DNA from: Acinetobacter lwoffii
GTDB taxonomy: Bacteria > Pseudomonadota > Gammaproteobacteria > Pseudomonadales > Moraxellaceae
Direction of reading: 5' to 3'
DNA length: 64,000 nucleotides
Assembly (NCBI RefSeq): GCF_019048525.1
Contig: NZ_CP077369.1
Span: 248,001 to 312,000, forward strand
Shown: piece after piece, positions 37,367-44,729 of the stretch
How positions within the stretch are numbered: the first letter of the stretch is position 1
How the letters are laid out: each line of letters starts with the position of its first letter
Notes under the pieces: generated by a model
What the model saw: only the letters and a program-made list of their open reading frames with translations
Database searches by the model: none
What the model was told of the DNA's origin: nothing
Translations under genes and position numbers: made by a program

Positions 37367-38392
37367 ATGAGTATTTTATCAAAACCAAGCAACACACAGA
37401 ATCCTCGAATCAGTGTTGCGCCGATGATGGATTGGACCACCAAAGACTATCGCTTCTTTGCGCGTCTGTTTAACCCGAATGTGATTATGTACACCGAAAT
37501 GGTCACCACAGGTGCAATCATTTACGGTGATGCCAAACGTCATTTGGACTTTAATACGGAAGAACAGCCAATCGTGTTGCAACTCGGCGGCTCGAATCCA
37601 AAAGATCTCGCCACTTGTACCAAGATGGCGCAGGACTGGGGCTATAACGAAGTCAATTTAAATGTAGGTTGCCCAAGTGACCGGGTACAGAATAATAAAA
37701 TTGGTGCCTGTCTGATGGCAGAGCCTGATTTAGTCGCAGAATGTATTGCTGAAATGCGTCATGCGGTGGATATTCCAGTGACTGTAAAACACCGGATCGG
37801 GATTGATGATATGCACTCCTATGAAGAGATGCTACATTTTGTCGATACTGTGGCCAAAACCGGCTGCAATAACTTTATCGTGCATGCGCGGATTGCCTTA
37901 TTAAAAGGTCTATCACCTAAAGAAAACCGCGACGTGCCACCCCTACGTTATGAAGATGTCTACCGTTTAAAACAGGATCGTCCTGATCTGCTCATCGAGA
38001 TCAACGGCGGGATTAAAACCTATGCCGAAACCCTAGAACATCTCAAACATGTGGATGGGGTGATGATTGGCCGCGAAGCCTATCATAATCCTTACTTACT
38101 GGCTGAACTGGGCCAACTGTGGAATCTGGATGCACCAGACCGTTTTGACATTATGCAACAGATGCTGCCTTATATTGCCCAGCGCATGGCCGAAGATGCA
38201 CCGTTGTCGATTATTACCCGTCATATTTTGGGACTGTTCCAGAACCTGCCGGGTGCACGCAAATGGCGTCAGGCTTTAAGCGGTGGCAATGCCAAAACCT
38301 TGAAAGATGTAGAAACTGCTCTCTTTAATATTCAGGAAGCGATGCAGCGTACTGAAGATTATGTACGTGAACATCAACAGGTTGAATCCTAA
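37367..38392 (+). CDS. dusA: tRNA-dihydrouridine synthase A
   Basis: 341 residues. FMN-dependent reduction of uridine 20/20a in tRNA is the known role. Motifs include SVAPMMDWT, LQLGGSNPKDLATC, NLNVGCPSDRVQNNKIGACL (catalytic Cys), VKHRIGIDD, FIVHARIA and INGGIKTY. The first 12 residues (MSILSKPSNTQN) are encoded by island DNA and replace the original N-terminus MTDLTTIENKLQ still present at 4014. The gene is otherwise intact and followed by a terminator, so it is probably functional. Confidence 0.97.
   Translation: MSILSKPSNTQNPRISVAPMMDWTTKDYRFFARLFNPNVIMYTEMVTTGAIIYGDAKRHLDFNTEEQPIVLQLGGSNPKDLATCTKMAQDWGYNEVNLNVGCPSDRVQNNKIGACLMAEPDLVAECIAEMRHAVDIPVTVKHRIGIDDMHSYEEMLHFVDTVAKTGCNNFIVHARIALLKGLSPKENRDVPPLRYEDVYRLKQDRPDLLIEINGGIKTYAETLEHLKHVDGVMIGREAYHNPYLLAELGQLWNLDAPDRFDIMQQMLPYIAQRMAEDAPLSIITRHILGLFQNLPGARKWRQALSGGNAKTLKDVETALFNIQEAMQRTEDYVREHQQVES
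37406..37437 (+). repeat. Right attachment site (attR) inside dusA
   Basis: An exact 32-bp copy of the left site at 4053-4084, in the dusA coding region; beyond it the two sequences diverge at once. Confidence 0.9.
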
Positions 38393-38396
38393 ACAC

Positions 38397-38424
38397 AAAA
38401 AGCACCGATCATCGGTGCTTTTTT
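38397..38424. terminator. dusA terminator
   Basis: AGCACCGAT pairs with ATCGGTGCT and is followed by six T; A residues precede it, so it can also serve the convergent lipoprotein gene. Confidence 0.9.
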
Positions 38425-38442
38425 ATAGCGATTGCGCATGAG

Positions 38443-38955
38443 TTATTGCGTATACGCCGTGATATTACCGACCGGAATCGGCTCTTCCTGATAAGAAACA
38501 TCTTGCAATACGGGTTCAGCCAGTGGTGTGATCAGAGAGCCGGAGACATTCTGGTTTGGTTCATCTACAGGTTCCAGATCATCCAAGGCTGAGGCCAGTT
38601 GCTGTAATTCTCGATCCAGTTGCTGACGATATTTTTCAATTTCAATTTCATCAATAAAAGCAAAGGCATCATCTTCAATCGACCAACTATACCCCCCATC
38701 CACCTTAAAGACTTTTACATGAATGGGATATTCCTCACCCTGATAATTCAGATGAGAAATGGCCTGAAACTCATTCCCCTGACGCTGGACAATTTTGACT
38801 TTTTTCACGGTAAAACGATAGTGTTGATAATCTCGATTGGAATTAAATTCACGTTGCATCTGCGTTTGAATATTTCTGGCCAGTTCATCCATCGAGACAA
38901 AATAATTGCATCCAGCCAGACAGGCGACCATCCATAACATCATGATTTTTTTCAT
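38443..38955 (-). CDS. Hypothetical lipoprotein
   Basis: 170 residues. A lipoprotein signal, MKKIMMLWMVACLAGCNYF, has the lipobox LAGC, so the protein should be anchored at an envelope membrane. The mature part has an alternating strand pattern (RFTVKKVKIVQR, AISHLNYQGEEYPIHVKVFK) and a helix with Q/L repeats, then a low-complexity acidic tail. No family is recognised. It is convergent with dusA and shares the terminator. Confidence 0.8.
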   Translation of the reverse strand: MKKIMMLWMVACLAGCNYFVSMDELARNIQTQMQREFNSNRDYQHYRFTVKKVKIVQRQGNEFQAISHLNYQGEEYPIHVKVFKVDGGYSWSIEDDAFAFIDEIEIEKYRQQLDRELQQLASALDDLEPVDEPNQNVSGSLITPLAEPVLQDVSYQEEPIPVGNITAYTQ

Positions 38956-39141
38956 AGCGCCCCCTCTTTTTTTCTTTCCACTTCCTGCTTATAGCTGATA
39001 TACGCAGTATTTTTATCTTTGCTTATTCTGTGACCCATTTTATGCTTTTTTGCAAAAACAATAAACAAACAGCGCTTCGATTAAGACTAAATATTTATGG
39101 TTTCTATGGTTTTTTTGAATTAATGATAAAAAATCAGCCAT

Positions 39142-39171
39142 AAAAAAACCCTGATGGATTCAGGGTTTTTT
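39142..39171. terminator. coaBC terminator
   Basis: AAAACCCTGA pairs with TCAGGGTTTT, flanked by an A-run on the left, which reads as a T-run for leftward coaBC transcription. Confidence 0.88.
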
Positions 39172-39185
39172 CGATACAGATCGTT

Positions 39186-40460
39186 TTAAAAATCATCATC
39201 ACTGGATGGATCACGATGCAGGGCATCATGAATAGCTTCGATCAACTGCTGGGCAATTTCCTGCTTGGAGGCTTTTTCCAGATCGCGTTTATCCAGCTGA
39301 TAATGCTCGGCAAAGAATACTATCATGGCATTTTCATCCGAAGCAAATCCGATATCTGCACGTGATACATCATTGCAGGCAATCATATCCAGCTTTTTCG
39401 CGACCAGCTTTCCGGCAGCATATTCTTCAATATTGCGGGTTTCTGCCGCAAAGCCGACCATAAATGGACGTTTTTCCTGCTGGGCAATTGTGGCAACAAT
39501 ATCCGGATTTTTCACCAAGGCTACATTCAGTTCATCACCAGCTTTCTTGATTTTATGCTCGGCTACTTCTGCCACACGATAATCGGCTACTGCAGCTGTC
39601 GCAATAAAGATATCGCAACCATTTTCCAGCATTTGCATGCTTTCATTCAGCATTTGCACGGCAGAAGAAACATTCTTACGTTTCACGCCATTTGGAGTGT
39701 CCAGACTGACCGGCCCTGCAATCAGGGTCACATTGGCTCCGGCTGCATAACAGGCTGCAGCCAGTGCAAAGCCCATTTTCCCGGTACTGTGATTGGAAAT
39801 ATAACGCACCGGATCAATCGCTTCGCGGGTCGGGCCTGCGGTAATCGTGACTTGTTTACCCGCAAGCAGGCCAAATTTTTCCGCAATCGCACGTTGAGCT
39901 TTGTGAAAATATTCAGTCACCTGTCGGGCTAAATCTTCCGGCTCAGGCATCCGGCCCAAACCTACATCACCACAAGCCTGTGATCCCGCGTCCGGCATGA
40001 TCACATGCACACCATCTTCGATCAGTGTCGCAAGATTGCGCTGCGTTGCTTTCGCCGCCCACATTTGCTGGTTCATGGCAGGCGCCACCCAGACGGGTGC
40101 TTTCGTCGCCAGATATAAAGTACTTAAGAGATCATCAGCCAGACCTGCGGCAAATTTTGCCAAGGTATCACAGCTGGCCGGCGCTACCAGCAACAGATCT
40201 GCCCAACGTGCCAGCTCGATATGGCCCATGCCGGCTTCTGCTTCAGTATCCAGCAATTCGGTATGTACGGGATTGCCCGATAAGGCTTGAAAGGTTAAAG
40301 GTGTAATAAAAGCCTGTGCACCGTGAGTCATGACGACCCGCACATCAAATCCGGCATCTTTTAGACGGCGGACCAGAATTGCACTTTTATAGGCAGCAAT
40401 ACCGCCAGTGACGGCCAAAATGATATTTTTATGAGGAATTACACTTAGATCAAAGCTCAC
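39186..40460 (-). CDS. coaBC: Phosphopantothenoylcysteine decarboxylase / phosphopantothenate-cysteine ligase
   Basis: 424 residues, bifunctional coenzyme A biosynthesis enzyme. The N-terminal flavoprotein half has ILAVTGGIAAYKSAILVRRL, the active-site His in MGHIELARWADLLLVAPAS and WVAPAMNQQMW. The C-terminal ligase half has VTITAGPTREAIDPVRYISN, HSTGKMGFALA, TAAVADYR and KNPDIVA. It is divergent from radC across a 113-bp spacer, an arrangement also known in other gammaproteobacteria. Confidence 0.97.
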   Translation of the reverse strand: MSFDLSVIPHKNIILAVTGGIAAYKSAILVRRLKDAGFDVRVVMTHGAQAFITPLTFQALSGNPVHTELLDTEAEAGMGHIELARWADLLLVAPASCDTLAKFAAGLADDLLSTLYLATKAPVWVAPAMNQQMWAAKATQRNLATLIEDGVHVIMPDAGSQACGDVGLGRMPEPEDLARQVTEYFHKAQRAIAEKFGLLAGKQVTITAGPTREAIDPVRYISNHSTGKMGFALAAACYAAGANVTLIAGPVSLDTPNGVKRKNVSSAVQMLNESMQMLENGCDIFIATAAVADYRVAEVAEHKIKKAGDELNVALVKNPDIVATIAQQEKRPFMVGFAAETRNIEEYAAGKLVAKKLDMIACNDVSRADIGFASDENAMIVFFAEHYQLDKRDLEKASKQEIAQQLIEAIHDALHRDPSSDDDF

Positions 40461-40573
40461 GAACAGATTACCTCGCTGTTGCAGTGGGGCTCACAATAGC
40501 ATTAAATAATCGCATTCCCAAGAGATCAGCTTGCGGGAAAACTGATAATTCATAATAAATAAGTCTAATAACT

Positions 40574-41275
40574 ATGCAATTTTCTATTAAAAATTGGCCG
40601 GAACAAGAACGGCCGCGAGAACGCTTAATTCAATATGGCGCAGAAAGTCTGTCCGATGCCGAGCTACTGGCTATTTTTCTACGCTCCGGTTCCCAGCAAC
40701 ATTCGGCAGTTGATCTGGCGCGTTTGCTGATTCAGCATTTTGGTCATTTGACTGCGTTGCTCGATGCACCTTTACAGGAAGTCAGCCAGTTTCATGGCAT
40801 GGGCATCAGTAAATATACTCAACTGATGGCCGTCAAGGAACTCGGACGGCGTTACATAGCCGAGCACCTGAAACAGGATGCACTGGAACTTACCAATTCC
40901 AAGCGGCTGAGAGATTACTTACGTTTTGAACTGCTCGGTGAAACTCAGGAAGTGTTTGCCGTGCTGTGTCTGGATGCCAGTTTAAGAAAAATTGCCTTTA
41001 AAAAACTGTTTTATGGCTCCATCAATGCATGTGATATTTCCATTAATCAATTGCTACGTTATGCGATTACCCAACAGGCAACCTCAATTGTCATTGCACA
41101 TAATCATCCGCTGGGCCGGCCCTCTCCCTCCAAGGCTGACCTAGTGTTAACCCGTCAGATTCAACAGGCCTGCCAGCTAGTGGATATCCATCTGATTGAC
41201 CATTGCATCATCGCCTTGGAAGGCAGCTTTTCCTTTGCTGAGCAGCAACTCATCAAACCGGAAATGCAGTATTGA
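40574..41275 (+). CDS. radC: RadC family protein (JAB domain)
   Basis: 233 residues. N-terminal helix-hairpin-helix region (ERPRERLIQYGAESLSDAEL, LLIQHFGHLTALLDA), then the metal-binding MPN/JAB domain: HNHPLGRPSPSKADLVLT. The protein is named for DNA repair, but its biochemical role is unsettled. It has an intact frame and is divergent from coaBC. Confidence 0.95.
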   Translation: MQFSIKNWPEQERPRERLIQYGAESLSDAELLAIFLRSGSQQHSAVDLARLLIQHFGHLTALLDAPLQEVSQFHGMGISKYTQLMAVKELGRRYIAEHLKQDALELTNSKRLRDYLRFELLGETQEVFAVLCLDASLRKIAFKKLFYGSINACDISINQLLRYAITQQATSIVIAHNHPLGRPSPSKADLVLTRQIQQACQLVDIHLIDHCIIALEGSFSFAEQQLIKPEMQY

Positions 41276-41340
41276 ATAGCACTTGACAAAGCAGGCACAA
41301 CTCCACAAGATCATGAAAAAAATTGTGATGATTCCAATAA

Positions 41341-42252
41341 ATGATCGTACGTGACCAGCCGACTGTTTTTAAACTGCTGTTTTCCTGGCGGGGGACGATT
41401 TTACCTAAAGTTTTGCCACCTTTAGGCGTAGTGATGCTGATGTCAGCCATCATCGGTGGCTTGTCACATATTGGCTATTTTCATTTTCCAGAATTACCCC
41501 TGGTCGGATTTACCCTGATTGGAGTGGTACTGTCTATTTTTCTTGGTTTTAAAAATACCGCCTGTTATGACCGCTGGTGGGAAGCGCGCAAACTTTGGGG
41601 AATTCTAATTGCCAATTCACGTCATTTTGACCGTGATTGCCGGATGCTGTCTCAAGGTCGCCGTGAGCGTGTGATTCAGCATGTGATTGTCTTTGCCAAT
41701 GTACTCCGCGATCGCCTACGCCATCAAACAGCCAATCCGACTGAACTGGTTGAAACCAGCGGCATGAGCCAGCAGGCGGTGACCCAACTCTATCAGCAGG
41801 CCAATGCGCCGCAATATACCTTAAGCCTGATTCAATGGGAGTTAATGCAGGCGCTTAAAGAAGGTGAAATCTCCGATATCATCTATATGCAGATGAATAA
41901 TCATGTGGCGGAACTAAGTATTGTCCAGACTGGTTGTGACCGGATTGCGACGACGCCTTTGCCTTTTGCCTATTCGGTCTTGCTCAATCGTACCGTCTAT
42001 TTTTTCTGTTTTATTTTACCTTTTAGTTTAGGTTCAACGCTTGGTCTGTTTACGCCTTTACTGGTTGGAATTTTGGCCTATACTTTTTTGGGGCTGGATG
42101 CGCTAAGTTCAGAAATTGAGGAGCCTTTTGGTACCCAGAGTAATGACTTGCCACTAGACTCGATGGTACGTACGATTGAAATTGAACTGTTAGGGACTTT
42201 AGGTAAACCAACGCCACCACCGATTCAGGCTCAAGATCATAATTTGCTATAA
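41341..42252 (+). CDS. Bestrophin family (YneE) membrane protein
   Basis: 303 residues. Opening MIVRDQPTVFKLLFSWRGTI with SIFLGFKNTACYDRWWEARK (the bestrophin R-x-x-E-x-W-like loop) and LLVGILAYTFLGLDALSSEI near the end, followed by EEPFGTQSNDLPLD. Bacterial bestrophins form pentameric anion- or cation-conducting channels in the inner membrane. It is 65 bp downstream of radC, possibly co-transcribed. Confidence 0.92.
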   Translation: MIVRDQPTVFKLLFSWRGTILPKVLPPLGVVMLMSAIIGGLSHIGYFHFPELPLVGFTLIGVVLSIFLGFKNTACYDRWWEARKLWGILIANSRHFDRDCRMLSQGRRERVIQHVIVFANVLRDRLRHQTANPTELVETSGMSQQAVTQLYQQANAPQYTLSLIQWELMQALKEGEISDIIYMQMNNHVAELSIVQTGCDRIATTPLPFAYSVLLNRTVYFFCFILPFSLGSTLGLFTPLLVGILAYTFLGLDALSSEIEEPFGTQSNDLPLDSMVRTIEIELLGTLGKPTPPPIQAQDHNLL

Positions 42253-42270
42253 TTTATAATTCTCTCCTCG

Positions 42271-42294
42271 CCCTTTGCTATTAGTAGCGAAGGG
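42271..42294. repeat. Hairpin between bestrophin gene and rnm-like gene
   Basis: A 10-bp stem with one G-T pair (CCCTTTGCTA with TAGCGAAGGG) has a 4-nt loop and lies between convergent genes. It lacks a clear T-run, so a terminator role is only likely. Confidence 0.55.
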
Positions 42295-42336
42295 AAAATC
42301 TTCTCTCAAATGAAAAAGATCGAGGTAAAGGAATGA

Positions 42337-43188
42337 CTAAACAAAACTCTTCCAAATTCCGACCTGACCCGGTTTAAGGCTCGGGACATTGCCCAGTTTA
42401 ATCCAGGGCATGTGATCGCCATGAAAATCACTGCCAATCGAAACTTTAAGATCATATTCAGCAATCATTCGATCCACCATCTGCCGGGTGGAACTTGGTT
42501 CAATCGCCGGTGGCAGCTCGACGGCATCTCCACCGAACTTGGCAAAGATCTCGATCAGATAACGGATATTGGTCGCAGATAAATCATATTTGGTCGGATG
42601 TGCCAGCACGGCGAAGCCACCACTTTCATGAATCACCTGAATCGTGTCTTCAAGATTCAAGCCGTCAAATTTGACATAGGCCTTTTTGCCTTCCTTGATA
42701 TATTTATCAAAGGCCTGTTGCGGACGGGTCACAATCCCCTTTTCTACTAGCGTTTTGGCAATATGGGTCCGTGTCACCCGATCAGGGATATGGTCTACTT
42801 TGGCGAGCACATCAATATAAATATCCTCCCCAATTAAAGGAACCAGCAGATCACAAATCTGTTTAGAACGTTCAGCCCGGATTTTCTTTTGCTGATTGAG
42901 GGCTTTTTGTAAAGGCTCAGGATTTTGCATATTTAGCGCGACGATATGCACGCCATAGTTTTTCTTGGTGGCAGGACGTGACCATTGGCTGGATATTTCC
43001 ACCCCGGAAATGATCTTAATCTCATGATTTTTGGCAGCTTCTTCCGCTAATACCAAACCGTCCATGGTGTCATGATCCGTCAGGGCCAAAGTATGGACAA
43101 GTTTTTCCACAGCCGCTTCGACTAATTGCTGAGGACTGAAAGTTCCATCAGAAATATTACTATGTGTATGTAAATCTACGCCGTGCAT
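42337..43188 (-). CDS. PHP domain phosphoesterase (YciV/RNase AM-like)
   Basis: 283 residues. PHP metal motifs are present: VDLHTHSNISDGT, ALTDHDTMDG, GVEISS, VLAHPTKYD and SIGSDFHGDH. The YciV/Rnm branch degrades 3',5'-nucleoside bisphosphates and trims rRNA 5' ends. The gene is divergent from yciB. In Acinetobacter relatives it neighbours yciB and yciI, as here. Confidence 0.9.
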   Translation of the reverse strand: MHGVDLHTHSNISDGTFSPQQLVEAAVEKLVHTLALTDHDTMDGLVLAEEAAKNHEIKIISGVEISSQWSRPATKKNYGVHIVALNMQNPEPLQKALNQQKKIRAERSKQICDLLVPLIGEDIYIDVLAKVDHIPDRVTRTHIAKTLVEKGIVTRPQQAFDKYIKEGKKAYVKFDGLNLEDTIQVIHESGGFAVLAHPTKYDLSATNIRYLIEIFAKFGGDAVELPPAIEPSSTRQMVDRMIAEYDLKVSIGSDFHGDHMPWIKLGNVPSLKPGQVGIWKSFV

Positions 43189-43232
43189 CTCTATACTATG
43201 ACATTTATTTGATCAGATTTAGATACTCTAAC

Positions 43233-43844
43233 ATGAAAGCACTTTTAGACTTTGTGCCACTCATTATTTTCTTTTATTTATATAAAACTGTAGATCCAAA
43301 AGACACTGACCATCAATTGCTGCAATTGATCGGTTCTGCGGGGGGTGTCGACAATAATAATATTCTTGTTGCAACCACAGGTCTGATTATTTCCATGCTG
43401 GTCGTCTATGGTGCGTTATTTGTCATGCAAAAATTCCGTCTGGACAAGCAGCAATGGATTGTCTTGTTTATGACGGTGATTTTTGGTGGTATCACCCTGA
43501 TCCTCAGCGATGATTTTTATATCCGTCTAAAAGCCGTGTTACTGAATCTGGTCTTTGCCGGGGTCTTTTTGTTATCGCCCTGGTTTAGCAAGGATAAAAA
43601 ACCACTGATTCAGCGCCTGTTTGGTCCGGTATTCAATCTAAGCGAAAAAGGCTGGTTCAAGCTGAACTATGCTTGGGTTGCCATGTTCGTACTGATGTCA
43701 TTTCTGCATACCTTTTTCGCCTATTTGTGGATGGATGGAAAATATTGGGGTGAATTTACCGCATTCGGTGACATGATCGTGATGTTTTCCTTTATCATTA
43801 TTCAGTTTATTGTATTGCGCAAATACTTTAAGACCGCTGAATAA
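43233..43844 (+). CDS. yciB: Inner membrane septation-related protein YciB/IspZ
   Basis: 203 residues from the ATG at 43233; an in-frame upstream start at 43164 would overlap the divergent gene. It begins MKALLDFVPLIIFFYLYKT and has five membrane helices plus family segments SDDFYIRLKAVLLNLVFAGV, GWFKLNYAWVAMFV and FLHTFFAYLWMDGKYW. It is an inner-membrane protein linked to envelope and septum maintenance. Confidence 0.94.
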   Translation: MKALLDFVPLIIFFYLYKTVDPKDTDHQLLQLIGSAGGVDNNNILVATTGLIISMLVVYGALFVMQKFRLDKQQWIVLFMTVIFGGITLILSDDFYIRLKAVLLNLVFAGVFLLSPWFSKDKKPLIQRLFGPVFNLSEKGWFKLNYAWVAMFVLMSFLHTFFAYLWMDGKYWGEFTAFGDMIVMFSFIIIQFIVLRKYFKTAE

Positions 43845-43872
43845 GTCCAACTACAAACGATTGAGAGTCATC

Positions 43873-44175
43873 ATGCCATTATTCGTCGTTAGCTGTACCG
43901 ATCGGGAAGGTACAGTTGAAAAACGCCTCGCGATTCGTCCACAACATCTTGCACGTCTGGAACAGTTAAATGCTGAAGGCCGCCTGATTGTTGCAGGTGC
44001 CATGCCTAAGGATCCAGCCAATCCACAGGCCGGTTTTTATGGCAGTACCATTATTGTCGACTTTGACAGTCGTGAAGCGCTGGATACATGGCTACAGGAT
44101 GAACCTTTCTTAAAAGAAGGTGTGTACGAACACATCGATGTTAAACCATTCAATAAAGCATTCCCTCAAGGATAA
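43873..44175 (+). CDS. YciI family protein
   Basis: 100 residues from the ATG at 43873. A ferredoxin-like alpha-beta fold with RPQHLARLEQLNAEGRLIVA, GAMPKDPANPQAGFYGST and the tail DEPFLKEGVYEHIDVKPF. The family is known for a conserved His-Asp pair and unclear enzymatic role. It lies 28 bp downstream of yciB, likely in one operon. Confidence 0.92.
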   Translation: MPLFVVSCTDREGTVEKRLAIRPQHLARLEQLNAEGRLIVAGAMPKDPANPQAGFYGSTIIVDFDSREALDTWLQDEPFLKEGVYEHIDVKPFNKAFPQG

Positions 44176-44180
44176 GGTTC

Positions 44181-44690
44181 ATGCGTGTTGTTACTGCCAG
44201 TATCATTGGCCTATGTTTTATGATTTCTCCAGTATGGGCAGTCGAAGTTGCGCCTGCTCCTGTGACTCAGGAAAATCAGACAGCACAACCTCAAGGGACA
44301 GCGGTGACTGCCCAAACCCAGTCTACGCCGAAACCTGCCATTATTCCTGCCGTAGCATCTTCTGCCCAGCCGGTGCCACCTGCCGAGAATAAGCCATTAA
44401 CTGCAGAAGAAATCGCCAAGCTCAAAGCCCAGCAAGATACCAAGGTGAAAGCTTTGGTCAAAGATCAGGCCACCCGTTTGCAGCAACTGGAAAAAGCCAA
44501 TCTGGAAGCACTATCGCAAAATCAAGAATTACAGCTCAAGAATGATAATCTTGGGGTGCAGGTACAGGTGCTGCAAAGTGAACGCAGTGCGCAGATGTTC
44601 CTCTACGGTGCAGCAACATTGGCTGTCGGTGTATTGCTTGGCTTCCTGATCGCGAGCTATGTTTATACCAAACGCCGTCGTCAATGGTAA
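44181..44690 (+). CDS. Hypothetical exported protein with C-terminal membrane anchor
   Basis: 169 residues. A signal peptide (MRVVTASIIGLCFMISPVWA) precedes a Pro/Gln/Thr-rich stretch, a coiled coil at about 72-130 (LTAEEIAKLKAQQDTKVKAL, NLEALSQNQELQLKNDN), and a C-terminal helix MFLYGAATLAVGVLLGFLIA with a positive tail KRRRQW. It resembles the end of TIGR04211-type SH3/coiled-coil membrane proteins but lacks the SH3 part. It starts 5 bp after yciI. Confidence 0.75.
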   Translation: MRVVTASIIGLCFMISPVWAVEVAPAPVTQENQTAQPQGTAVTAQTQSTPKPAIIPAVASSAQPVPPAENKPLTAEEIAKLKAQQDTKVKALVKDQATRLQQLEKANLEALSQNQELQLKNDNLGVQVQVLQSERSAQMFLYGAATLAVGVLLGFLIASYVYTKRRRQW

Positions 44691-44729
44691 GCTATAGTCC
44701 TTCCCGATATTTTTAAGGTTGTACCCGTT

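Larger units (their letters stand above)
4053..37437. mobile_element. Integrative genomic island in dusA (~33.4 kb)
   Basis: The element is bounded by a 32-bp perfect direct repeat of dusA sequence, with a dusA stub outside the left end and the intact gene at the right. A tyrosine integrase (36099-37235) reads away from dusA at the right edge. A PrtN-like regulator, RDF-like, YqaJ, DUF932 and Gp2-like genes form a phage-like core. Cargo is a type I restriction-modification locus, TorF porin, glutamine-synthetase-like gene, kdpABCDE and uppP. No conjugation or capsid genes were seen, so self-transfer is not supported; a phage-satellite or mobilisable-island lifestyle is an inference. Confidence 0.87.

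Noticed and set aside
4053..37437. CRISPR array or conjugation genes in the island
   Set aside because: No regularly spaced repeats, Cas proteins, relaxase, or type IV secretion genes were seen.
42334..42378. ATG with a good ribosome site opening a 14-codon peptide over the end of the PHP gene
   Set aside because: Too short, antisense to a clear gene, and without any recognisable feature.
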